Source of the DNA: Phallusia fumigata
Lineage: Eukaryota; Chordata; Ascidiacea; Phlebobranchia; Ascidiidae
Direction of reading: 5' to 3'
DNA length: 38,645 bases
NCBI GenBank assembly: GCA_008931825.1
Contig: QXVZ01027668.1
Coordinates: forward strand, 1-38,645
Shown here: one piece after another, positions 24,101 through 31,495 of the stretch
Numbering within the stretch: position 1 is the stretch's first letter
Layout of the letters: every line of letters starts with the position of its first letter
Notes under the pieces: model-generated
Told to the model about the DNA's origin: nothing
Seen by the model: only the letters and a program-made list of their open reading frames with translations
Database searches by the model: none
Made by a program: the position numbers and the translations under genes

Positions 24101-26864
24101 GAACATAATTGACATTTTCCGCTTTGCTTGGCAAAAAGCGGTAGAGATCCGGATATTCCTCAAAACGCTTTACAATATTTCATAAAAACACATGTGCTAG
24201 CTTTACTTATGAGAGAATAAGTAACTGATTCCCGAATTCCCAAGAGCATTCACTAACGCGATTCTCCTTCCGTCCAAACGCACATAAAAGAAACTTTACC
24301 GAAAAACTGCCGGCGATACAGATGTTTATACTTTGGAACAAAACTTCTCATTTGAAAGTAAGCGTTGTGTGCGGTTTAAACAAACCCACTGAGCTAAACG
24401 TAAAATACACTTTTGAGTCAACTGTGAAAAAATATTTTGACTGATCGGTGAAGGGTCACCAGATTCTCATGACCCTTCAGAAACGTAATGCTTGACCGCT
24501 GCCCAAGCGTGATTGTATTATTTCGTAGCCTTATGGTCAAACCTGTCAATCTAAAAAGTTTTTTTTTAAAATTCTTGTAGGGTGTTTTGTTTAAGACGAT
24601 GTAATCTGTTCATTTGACAGAGCGCTATCCAGTCTTTCCAGCGTCAACACAACGCTACTTAATATATTAAAAATTTTTACGTTTGGAAAACTGTTCCACA
24701 ACAGATAGTTGATAACCGCTACGAAATAATGTAACCAAATTTCCACAGAAATGCCTGGATTCGCAAGTCACAAGATCCAACCACCGTTACACTCGACACA
24801 ATAGTTCGTCGAGCTACGCTTTTGGCAGTGTCGTGGCTGACACATGAAACCCACTTGTTGCAATACACGGCTTGCTAACAAACATTTAAAGAAGATGAAC
24901 GGATTTGTTAAAGCGCCACGCCACAGCAACTGTGATCACGACTGGGCGATTATTCCAACGATGATAAAGTGTGAGTGACACACAGTAAATTGTAATAAAC
25001 ACCGGGTCGCCTATTTGTGTAACATTTAAGGATTTAAAAATAATACTTCGATTTTTTTGTTAAGAATATTTACTGTGTTGCGTTTTAGCTTCTCTTATCC
25101 TGTTGTGTACATTCATTCGTGAAGCATTTTAGAAAAAATCTTACACTGGACACTAACATTTGAGGCAGTGCAGTGAACAATTTCAAAAACCAGTAACTTG
25201 AACCTGGTGCAGTTTTTTTGCGATGAGTTGTATTTTCAAAACATTCCCCAAAGCCCGGGCAGATGCTGGCGTCCCGGTGAGCCAGCTGGTTGCGAGTATC
25301 GTAAATAGCTTAGCGCTCGCATTTCACGCAAAACAATTGCGAGGAATGGAGGACCCTTGACCCGCGGGGATCACAACTTTGACCCCGGGCTTCACAGCTT
25401 CAAACACCGTTTGTATCAGAAGTGCAAAAAGGCGTTGTCGCGCGTAAAAGCACTGCGCTGCGTTTAGGAGCGCTGTTTATAAGCCACAAACGCCGCTAAG
25501 TTCCTAATTCTCAGATACGGTAATGCAGTGACACAAAAACTATAAAACGCGTTTTATTTTTAGATTTCCCATTTGTTTTTGCTTGAATTATGAAAAAGAG
25601 GAGGAAAAGATTGTCCTTCAAGTTTCCAATACTATTAGTTCACAATATGTTGCATACCAATATTATGAGCTGTATTTTAGCCTACGATATTTCTACTACT
25701 TTCCTAAATACGACAAACAGTCCTAAAATATGTAAACTGATCGTCCTGTTTTTTTTGAAAAAAAGTCATGACGCACGTTTTGTTCGCCGACCGAAACTGT
25801 AATCTGCACTTAGTTGCATGCAAAAGAGAAACCAGGCCTCTTTTGGTTTCTATTTGAATCCCAATAGCACTCCAAAAACACATTGGTCCTTAAAAAACTT
25901 TGCTCAGGGAGTAACCAATACATTTATCGACAAAAACAAAACCGGTGACCTCGAACTTTACATTCTGACACGAGTATGCACCTTAATTATGTCTGGTANC
26001 AGGCCTCTTTTGGTTTCTATTTGAATCCCAATAGCACTCCAAAAACACATTGGTCCTTAAAAAACTTTGCTCAGGGAGTAACCAATACATTTATCGACAA
26101 AAACAAAACCGGTGACCTCGAACTTTACATTCTGACACGAGTATGCACCTTAATTATGTCTGGTAAAACAGTGTAAGATTAAGTGCATGATTACTTACAG
26201 TAACTTGGTCATCTTTGGAGCTTCGGTCGGGAGCTCCTGAAAACCTCGAACGGAACAATCGACTTCCACGAGTTTTTTACGGTCGCTGGTGCAGGTACAA
26301 ACTATGGAGTAGAAAACGTAAAATAGAAACTCGAATGGTAAATGTACAAGGTTGTTGTATAGAGCATATTTAGTTGTTAAAAAGGCTTGTTGTGCAATGG
26401 AAACTTAAAAAAAGCTGCTAGTATTACATGGCGCAATTGTGTGCAGTTTCTTTGTCACTTGCTTCCTTGTCGCCTTTTGGTCATTAGTGCTACGTATTCA
26501 ACATTTTAAAGCACCTATGTGTCTTGCTTTATTTTGAAAATCATCACAAATGTGTCCATTTTGTACAAATAAAAGGAATGTTTTGTTGCTACACAGTTCT
26601 AAAGTCCAACACGACATTAAGATTGCCCTTAGGATAACACAATCTAACAAAACAACTTTGTTAATCGGTCGCCGCAATCAATTTGCCATCATTTGTCCCC
26701 CGCTGTTTGTTTCCCGATGTTTATCAACAAACACAATATCACTCACCTTGCGGGCATTTGCCGAGGGCAATCGGCTTGTCGGCAACTTGTCCAGGTGAGG
26801 CTAACACGTGCGACGACTGCCACACACAACAACAGGTGATAAAAACCCAAACAGAAATATCCAT
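100..26864 (-). CDS. LGR4/5/6-like: LGR4/5/6-type leucine-rich-repeat receptor, 5' part (signal peptide, LRRNT, LRR1-7), 3' end outside window
   Basis: Eight phase-compatible exons: 26747-26864, 26199-26301, 12514-12585, 9777-9848, 6476-6552, 2152-2295 (repeated at 4887-5030), 578-649 (repeated at 3209-3280) and 100-171. About 240 residues are encoded here. The order is signal peptide, an LRRNT with C-P-x-x-C-x-C and VDCS-RGF-ELP, then seven 24-residue LRRs of the form LxxNxIxxIxxxxFxxLxxLxxL. Every LRR exon starts with one base of a split Leu codon and ends with two, so introns fall at the same point of each repeat. The repeats line up one for one with LRR1-7 of vertebrate LGR4/5/6, including the LDDN of LRR5 and the LA-N-I of LRR6. 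Members of that family are plasma-membrane receptors that bind R-spondins and enhance Wnt signalling. SLIT, LRIG and peroxidasin also use 72-nt LRR exons. The 7TM part that would settle the family is not in the window. Confidence 0.88.
172..2151. other. Introns 6 and 7 of the LGR-like gene
   Basis: 172-577 and 650-2151 lie between LRR exons. The longer one carries short ORFs on both strands (for example 1232-1418 plus), but none has a domain or a convincing exon structure. At 984-1003 there is a TATA-like run after a G-rich stretch; I cannot tie it to any transcript. Confidence 0.5.
578..649 (-). CDS. LGR4/5/6-like: LGR-like exon 7: LRR6
   Basis: 72 nt between a TTGATTAG acceptor and a GTGAGT donor. 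It encodes NLAVNRIEEIQDGAF followed by SSLPKLDTL. The other haplotype copy at 3209-3280 differs by one base inside the exon, GTA versus GTG, which leaves Val unchanged. Confidence 0.93.
2152..2295 (-). CDS. LGR4/5/6-like: LGR-like exon 6: LRR4 and LRR5 in one 144-nt exon
   Basis: The acceptor is CTTTTTCAG, the donor GTGAGT, and the length is 144 nt, exactly two 72-nt modules. It encodes KLSGNLISDVPVGSLF, then GLHNLHKL, then YLDDNVIDRVPSRAL, then ADSPNLDCL. The L-DDN at the start of LRR5 is also found at this place in LGR4/5/6. The second copy at 4887-5030 is the same exon in an overlapping contig. Confidence 0.93.
3209..3280 (-). CDS. Second assembled copy (other haplotype) of the LRR6 exon
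   Basis: Matches 578-649 with one synonymous difference (Val codon) and intact splice sites. The flanking intron differs by many substitutions and small indels, which fits an allelic copy. Confidence 0.85.
4887..5030 (-). CDS. Second assembled copy of the LRR4-5 exon
   Basis: Appears identical to 2152-2295, with the same splice sites, at a constant offset of 2735 bases. It belongs to the unmerged contig overlap around the N at 2875 and should not be counted as extra repeats of the receptor. Confidence 0.85.
5031..6475. other. Intron 5 of the LGR-like gene
   Basis: Non-coding between LRR4-5 and LRR3. A plus-strand stretch at 5936-6068 has an acceptor-like and a GTGAGT donor-like edge, but its translation matches nothing and it is antisense to the gene. 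Confidence 0.5.
6476..6552 (-). CDS. LGR4/5/6-like: LGR-like exon 5: LRR3, interrupted by an assembly N
   Basis: The donor is GTAAGT at 6475-6470. The 3' part reads DNKISALRYHVFSKATNLRAL, a good LRR in the shared phase. The 5' part is broken by the N at 6539: the acceptor ...TTGTTAG gives 77 positions instead of 72, and an in-frame TGA appears beside the N. I read this as four surplus bases at a contig join, not a biological frameshift. Confidence 0.75.
6553..9776. other. Intron 4 of the LGR-like gene
   Basis: About 3.2 kb between LRR3 and LRR2. Several short ORFs occur on both strands, with a GC-richer patch near 6600-6960. I see no domain, no RNA gene and no LRR-type 72-nt exon here. Confidence 0.5.
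9777..9848 (-). CDS. LGR4/5/6-like: LGR-like exon 4: LRR2
   Basis: Exactly 72 nt, with a polypyrimidine tract and CTGCAG acceptor and a GTAAGT donor. It encodes IISGNKLTTLDLDSF followed by QGLRKLETL, a canonical LRR with all hydrophobic positions filled. It uses the same intron phase as the other LRR exons. Confidence 0.92.
9849..12513. other. Intron 3 of the LGR-like gene
   Basis: About 2.7 kb between LRR2 and LRR1, containing the tandem repeat at 10171-10200 and the N at 11992. No coding exon is supported. Confidence 0.5.
10171..10200. repeat. 15-bp unit repeated twice in tandem
   Basis: GGTTTGCAAATGAAA occurs twice head to tail with no mismatch. It looks like a minisatellite seed inside the intron between LRR1 and LRR2. 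No function is implied. Confidence 0.9.
11993..12604. other. Small contig bracketed by single Ns, probably misordered
   Basis: It is bounded by N11992 and N12605. Its first 120 bases (11993-12112) are repeated exactly as the last 120 bases before the N gap (13301-13420). An end-to-start overlap implies that this contig should follow the contig 12606-13420, not precede it. It carries the LRR1 exon. Confidence 0.7.
12514..12585 (-). CDS. LGR4/5/6-like: LGR-like exon 3: LRR1
   Basis: Exactly 72 nt between a TTTTTCAG acceptor and a GTAAGT donor. It encodes NLEVNNIMEISPIAF followed by NDLHFLKTL. It joins in phase to the LRRNT exon at 26199, so no repeat needs to be missing in the 13.6-kb intron between them. 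It lies inside a small contig (11993-12604) that looks misplaced. Confidence 0.9.
13421..13771. other. Assembly gap, 351 N
   Basis: A run of N inside intron 2 of the LGR-like gene. Nothing can be said about its content. Confidence 0.99.
15716..15869 (-). CDS. Possible second exon of the same membrane protein, to a stop
   Basis: The acceptor is TTCTGCAG, and the first base completes an Arg codon left by the exon at 16008. It continues RIIYFICHNFIESLVLLCAWYLL, another likely membrane segment, and reaches TAA at 15716. The R-xxxY-xxxxxE-xxxL-xxxWY spacing is reminiscent of the last part of XK-related proteins, but the upstream part does not fit that family well. Treat as a weak lead. Confidence 0.27.
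16008..16205 (-). CDS. Possible exon of an unrecognised membrane protein (first of two)
   Basis: This 198-nt open stretch follows an ATGCCCAG acceptor and ends at a GTGTTA donor. It reads as very hydrophobic segments, for example FLTTLFLFSVVGRLNLL and QIPFDILLYVVPYI, then ends in MQI plus a split codon. The split codon is completed in phase by the exon candidate at 15869. I do not recognise the family. It lies inside the long intron of the LGR-like gene, so it would be a nested gene. Chance open reading is not excluded. Confidence 0.3.
17423..17667. repeat. Unmerged contig overlap: copy of 17177-17421
   Basis: 245 bases are repeated on both sides of the N at 17422 with one difference noticed. 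This is a join artefact, not a biological tandem repeat. Confidence 0.9.
18495..18511 (-). repeat. tRNA T-arm / Pol III B box, probably from a tRNA-derived SINE or tRNA fragment
   Basis: On the minus strand GTGGG-TTCGAAT-CCCAC forms a perfect 5-bp stem with a seven-base loop and contains the B-box consensus GGTTCGAATCC. Upstream on that strand I cannot fold a D-arm or a matching acceptor strand, so it is not an intact tRNA gene. A degraded SINE head or tRNA pseudogene is the simplest reading. Confidence 0.5.
21880..22370. repeat. Unmerged haplotype overlap: copy of 21371-21878
   Basis: The two stretches flank the N at 21879 and align throughout with many substitutions and a few indels, including about 15 bases missing near the right end of the second copy. 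Reading frames open in one copy are broken by a stop or a one-base indel in the other, so this stretch is non-coding. Confidence 0.88.
24119..24141. repeat. Small inverted repeat
   Basis: CCGCTTT and AAAGCGG are separated by nine bases. It is short and may be chance. Confidence 0.5.
24450..24478. repeat. Perfect 9-bp inverted repeat
   Basis: GAAGGGTCA and TGACCCTTC flank an 11-base loop, in the long intron. The arms read as TGACC half-sites in inverted orientation, so either a hairpin or a protein-binding palindrome is possible. No other support. Confidence 0.6.
26000..26165. repeat. Unmerged contig overlap: copy of 25833-25998
   Basis: 166 bases repeat without visible difference on both sides of the N at 25999, just downstream of the LRRNT exon. 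Join artefact. Confidence 0.92.
26199..26301 (-). CDS. LGR4/5/6-like: LGR-like exon 2: LRRNT cap
   Basis: Acceptor CCATAG, donor GTAAGT, 103 nt. It encodes C-T-C, then eleven residues, then Cys in VDCSVRGFQELP, followed by P-K-M-T-K-L-L. This is the standard cysteine-capped N-flanking domain of extracellular LRR proteins. It ends with two bases of a Leu codon, which fits every LRR exon downstream. Confidence 0.9.
26747..26864 (-). CDS. LGR4/5/6-like: LGR-like exon 1: start codon and signal peptide
   Basis: The ATG is at 26864-26862. The first residues give a short polar start, then a hydrophobic core (VWVFITCCCVW), then a likely signal-peptidase site after V-L-A near residue 22. The exon ends in K-C-P-Q plus one base, followed by a strong GTGAGT donor. 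That single base joins the TT at the start of the next exon to make Val and completes the LRRNT pattern C-P-Q-V-C-T-C. The exact phase and motif match across the intron makes this exon assignment firm. The 445-nt intron that follows (26302-26746) shows no other feature. Confidence 0.88.
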
Positions 26865-29800
26865 TGTAAGATTTTTGTCAGCGGATTGTCGAAATCAAAA
26901 TTCTGCTGGTAACTTTTTCAGTGCCAAAATTTAGCGGTAACAGACTGTCCTATAATAACTTTTCGACCATTTTGCAACAGTTTTTACTGGTCGACTTATG
27001 AGCTTTGCAAAGAATGTCAGTTGTTAAGCGACAAAAATAATCTTTGAAAAACTCACAGACACGTTTAACAAAGCGCGTATATTTGCCCTCAAAGCTTTGT
27101 ACTGTAAAAGAAAGCAATGGAAATTGTGGCAATGACTTCGGATGCAACAGCCTTAACACGCCGACAAATTTGCCCCTAAATCCCGCCGATCTTTTTCAAA
27201 TGAGTCAGTCTACTTGGTTCTGCTTTGGATGTGACTTCTGCCCTCCATACTTAACCGTCTTTTCGACTAGTTTTACGAAGGCATGTTAATCTTTATTTTA
27301 TCTTTACTAGTAATCTAAAAGCGAAACCCAACACGTAAGTTGTTTTTCTAACCGTGGACTGACTAAGTACAACTCGAGATGTATGCGACGTACGGTATGG
27401 CAAACCGTAAACTTTCTGGCCTCACAACATACCATTTCTACGTTTTTCTTGCAAATACTCGAAACTACATAATCCAGAGACAAAAGTGTTATAATCCAGG
27501 ATCGAAAGGCGACAGTCTTTAGCGGCACTTCCTCTGATATCGCGCATCCGACTTGCTTCTCCTGTCCCTTCATACTCGTTTCTTTTCGATAGTTTATTTC
27601 TGTCGCGCCGCTGTGCTATTGTCTTCGCGGTCCTCGAATCGCAGTGAAGCCCCTGTTGCCCAGAAGCGTCTTCTCTGTCCAACAGGCCGTTGGGTAAAAA
27701 TCCCAGTGGCGCTCACCCGTTCCTAAGGACTCGAGCAACTTCCCCTCTTTGCATCAGGACAAATACCGCAATTATGACTTAACTAAATGGCTGTAGACAG
27801 CTTTTTAACAGGTTGTCTCTATTTGAACGGAAGAATTCGCCGTCGCCACACTTTTGTCATACCACCTTGAAATATTTAAAACCTTGCGTCCCTGCGTGAA
27901 AGTTAAATTCAACTGAACAGATTGTGCATGCACAAAGGAGAATTTTGCACTTTGCACCAACTGTCGTAGGAGCAAATACCCTGTTACCAGTACTCAAACG
28001 CCTCAAAGTAACAGTCTCGGAAATCGGCTCTGTTGATTGCCCACAGCCCGTTTGTAAAACCTGCCTTAAACATGAATGTAACAAAGTCTACTTTAGAGCA
28101 ACTAATCGTCCCCAATCTGGACGCGTGGTTCTGCTGATAGCTGGCTGACGTCGACCCGACATCGCGATTAAATGTGAGGCGTTCCACTGTGGAACAACGT
28201 TCAGTGACATCACATTCCGTTTTACAGTGGGGGAAGCGCCAGCCTTCGCCGCGCCTACAAATCTACATCGTAATCAATCATTGTCAAGACTGCGATGTGT
28301 GAATACAAATCAACCATGTGCAACTAACCTTTGGATCTGTGATATACTAGACCATTCTATGTGGTTTCATAACCGAGCTTTGTTTAGTCAACCGATTCGA
28401 ATTTCAAATGTTAACCGAAATTGGTATAAAAATCGTTCGAACCGATTCCAAACATTTGATTAGCTTTAACATCGATTAGCTTGATGACTGACTGCACAAA
28501 GTTTGTCGAAAACCAGCTTCATACGCTATTGAAAGAATACCAGAAGCTGTCTTCTGAATTCCCTGCACCAGCAACGAAACTACTGTTTAATTTGTCACAC
28601 AGCAAACCATGCTTGGGTACGTGATAATGTGGGCTGGCGTTTACCAAGCGCCGGCTCATACCTGGTCGCTTGCCTTGTTTGTTTGCTTAAAAACTCGAGA
28701 AATTTGCTACAAGAGGTCGAGCAGTGTCGATAAGGCGCTGAGCAATCATGCCTCGTTGCCCGCGAAGTGCTTGGAACCGATTAGCAGGCGCGCGGATGGC
28801 GACAATCCGCAGGGAAGTAGTTTATCTTTGTCAAAGACACAAACACTGACATGAGAGTGGGTCACACAAAATAATTCTGCCCAAAAAATTTGACCCTTGT
28901 GCCCACGATACGGGGAATTACATTGCAGAAAAATCCCAGTCATTAAACCACACTAACTTGCAGTTAGACTTAATTTCTGCCACTTTCCTACTCAAACTAC
29001 TATGTCATATCGGTTTTTATAGTTCTATGTGAAGCATTTTCATTCTTTCATTCTTTTTCATTTCTTTCATTCTTGAATCTGCGCTTGTGCAAGTTTGAAG
29101 CTGGTTTGCTAATCAGTTTCGCGCAATCAAGCGTGGCGTTATTTGTTTAATATCGTTGTACAAAGGAAAATAGGCTTTTTTTAGTTGAGTTTATTAATCT
29201 ACTCTCGAAATTGCCTAATTTACTCCTTTCAACCAATCAGCTTCTCTGACAGCAACAGTAACATACCAAAACAAATGGAATAGTAACGTTTATATTCACT
29301 ACCATTGTCATTAGTAAGTATATAACACCTGACCGTGTAAAAAGGCTACACAGAAAAACCGTATGTTCACTTGATGCTCAATTAATCAACAGCATCTCAG
29401 TCTTGACGGCGAAAAACAACAAATATATACTTAATCATTTACAAATATTTCTTTTGGCCTCACACATGTTGTATCGAGCGATGGGGGTCAATAATTAACC
29501 CCGGCACCAGCAGCAGCATGGCACAGAAATGATGCCGTACGAAGCGTTATCTTGTTTCCAACGCAAACAAGACTGCGAACTAACAAAAAACCCACTTTCA
29601 ACACGGTGTTTATGGGGGTTCTACAGTATTTATCGTCCATATCAAAGTTTGTTATTTGGGTTCTATAAAAACGTCTGGTAGATGTGTTTGTAGATATTTT
29701 ATGACAATAGATACCAATTTTGAAATAAACATTTACAGGACAGGCCTCTACAGGTTTATTTGAAAATTAAAATGCGAACAGGGCCATTTCCTTCAGTTCT

Positions 29801-31050
29801 TTTTCAGTAAAATACTGTTTTAAGCTTTCACCACCGCAGTTTTGCATTGCGTGTTTTCTGTAATTGATTTAGTCGACACCGTGTTTAATTTTAACTGAAA
29901 AAAACAGGTTGTACTTTGTGCTAGTTCCTTGCACTTGCGCCACCTTTTCCGGTATAAGCCGGTGAAGAAGGAGGTTAACTTGCCTAAAAGTTGCAGCAAA
30001 TTGTAATCGTGATGTCTGACCTGACAAGCCCAAAGACAACAATTATAATGTGAATTGTTGCTCCTTAGCATCACCCAACGGCGAGCGGAATGTACGTATT
30101 TACGAAATGTAAGCGGTTGTTATGCTGTCATTATTAGACAAAAACTTGTCCTTTTTTTTCGCATATCAATAAGCGCAAGCAATCGCAATCTGCTGCGCCG
30201 GTATAGTTTATTATAGCACACTCTGATTGAAACCGTAACACTGTAATAATGGGGAAGAAACCATGTGTTAAAAGCAGGAATTAAAAGCAGGTTTCATGAC
30301 GATTTCACATTGTTTTCGACACTCAGGAACAAAATAACTGATGGAAACAAGTGGCGAAAGAAGATAAAAACATAATGCAGGGAAAAAGAAGGCTCACAAA
30401 ACAGTGCGATTTGTTTTTTGGACTTAACAACACAAAACACGGAACTATACGGTCAAATCAATCGTCACTTGTTTCACAGGTCTTGATAAATGATCGTCTA
30501 ACCGCAAGTCTATTTTCGATATATGCAGCAATGCTTACCCTGTAACTTGAACCGGTTACAGACTTTTGTCGATGCAAGACAAACGTATGATACTCCGTTA
30601 GCGCTTTTGTGAGTTTGGCACTCTAAAGTAGGAGAGCTGGATCGAGCATAAAAACACACAAAGGCATTGCCTAAAATAGAGAAATGCAAATATGCGCCTT
30701 TTGGTTTAGTTTCAACTGAATCTCTATTAAAGAGATCTGGTGAAATAAGATCGCAGCGTTCAAACTGAAGGTAATGTTTACCGTACAAAGGGATGAACTC
30801 GGTGTATGATTGGCAGTAAAATATTAAAAAACTGCGTCTCTGAACAGGTGGTGAGCCATGCACACGAGAAAGCAAATAGAAGCTAAAATCTTGTTTGTGC
30901 CAAGTAGATGATTTCCAGCACCTGAAATGTGAAACAAAACGTCCCTGTGACCTTACTTAAGTTTCACCATGTTTGTACAAGGAATTTGACTGGAACAGTT
31001 TTAGTTCAGGTTCACACTTTTTTGTTTAATAGTAGTTTAGACTCATGCTG
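26865..31050. other. Intergenic region between the protease 3' end and the LGR-like start
   Basis: About 4.2 kb with no supported exon. It should hold the promoter and any 5' UTR of the LGR-like gene (near 26.9 kb on the minus strand). GC- and CpG-richer patches occur near 27.5-27.7 kb and 28.2 kb. A pyrimidine-rich array lies at 29035-29074. Open frames at 27307-27573 and 30510-30875 on the minus strand match nothing I know. Confidence 0.5.
29035..29074. repeat. Imperfect TTTCATTC microsatellite
   Basis: A run built of CATT, CTTT and TTTCA units with no purine except A. Likely a simple-sequence repeat. Confidence 0.75.
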
Positions 31051-31056
31051 TTTATT
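31051..31056 (-). terminator. Candidate poly(A) signal of the protease gene
   Basis: AATAAA on the minus strand, about 240 bases after the protease stop codon. It is the nearest canonical hexamer I saw downstream of the stop. Confidence 0.45.
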
Positions 31057-31296
31057 GTTGTCTCAAAAAATTTACGCTCATGGTAATGATGAGTCGAGCA
31101 ACTGTGCTAAGTATGCTTTAGTAAAAATGTACCAAGTGTATGCCTGCGTAAAACAAAATCATTAACTGTTTGGTATAGTTTAAACCACCTCTAAAAACAA
31201 TACCTGAAGCCCAAAGCAACTTAAGTACCCATAAAAGGCCAAATTTGGCTTAGTATCTGTGGAGCATGCAATAGTACATTTACTAATAAGCCAATT

Positions 31297-31495
31297 TCAC
31301 TCGCCTGTTGTGTCCTCGATCCACGTCGCATACTCCGCAACTCTAGTGTATACACCTGGGCTCAACGCCTCCGCACATCCTCGACCGAAGCTTGTGATGC
31401 CTTGCAGAATAAACTGCCCGCTAGACGGAGCTGTTGGACAAGCCATCGGTCCTCCACTGTCACCCTGGCATGTATCAATCCCACCTTCCCTGTAT
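31297..31495 (-). CDS. Protease exon 6: catalytic Ser and C-terminus
   Basis: Acceptor CATTTCAG. It encodes [19 protein letters not shown] and SPGVYTRV, then a short amphipathic C-terminal helix region and TGA at 31297-31299. Confidence 0.96.

Larger units (their letters stand above)
12586..26198. other. Intron 2 of the LGR-like gene, 13.6 kb
   Basis: It separates the LRRNT exon from LRR1. Vertebrate LGR4/5/6 genes also carry a long intron near this point. I searched the minus strand for 72- or 144-nt exons with LRR patterns and saw none. The interval holds the N gap, three contig joins, a tRNA-like element near 18495, two small hairpins near 24.1-24.5 kb and a few weak candidate exons. Confidence 0.6.

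Noticed and set aside
25818-26176. Overlapping plus-strand ORFs in tandem around the N at 25999
   Set aside because: They are the same 166 bases read twice across an unmerged contig join, beside a minus-strand exon. No domain.
30510-30875. 121-residue minus-strand ORF downstream of the protease
   Set aside because: No recognisable domain and no start or splice context beyond one GTAAGC. It is left as a chance ORF.
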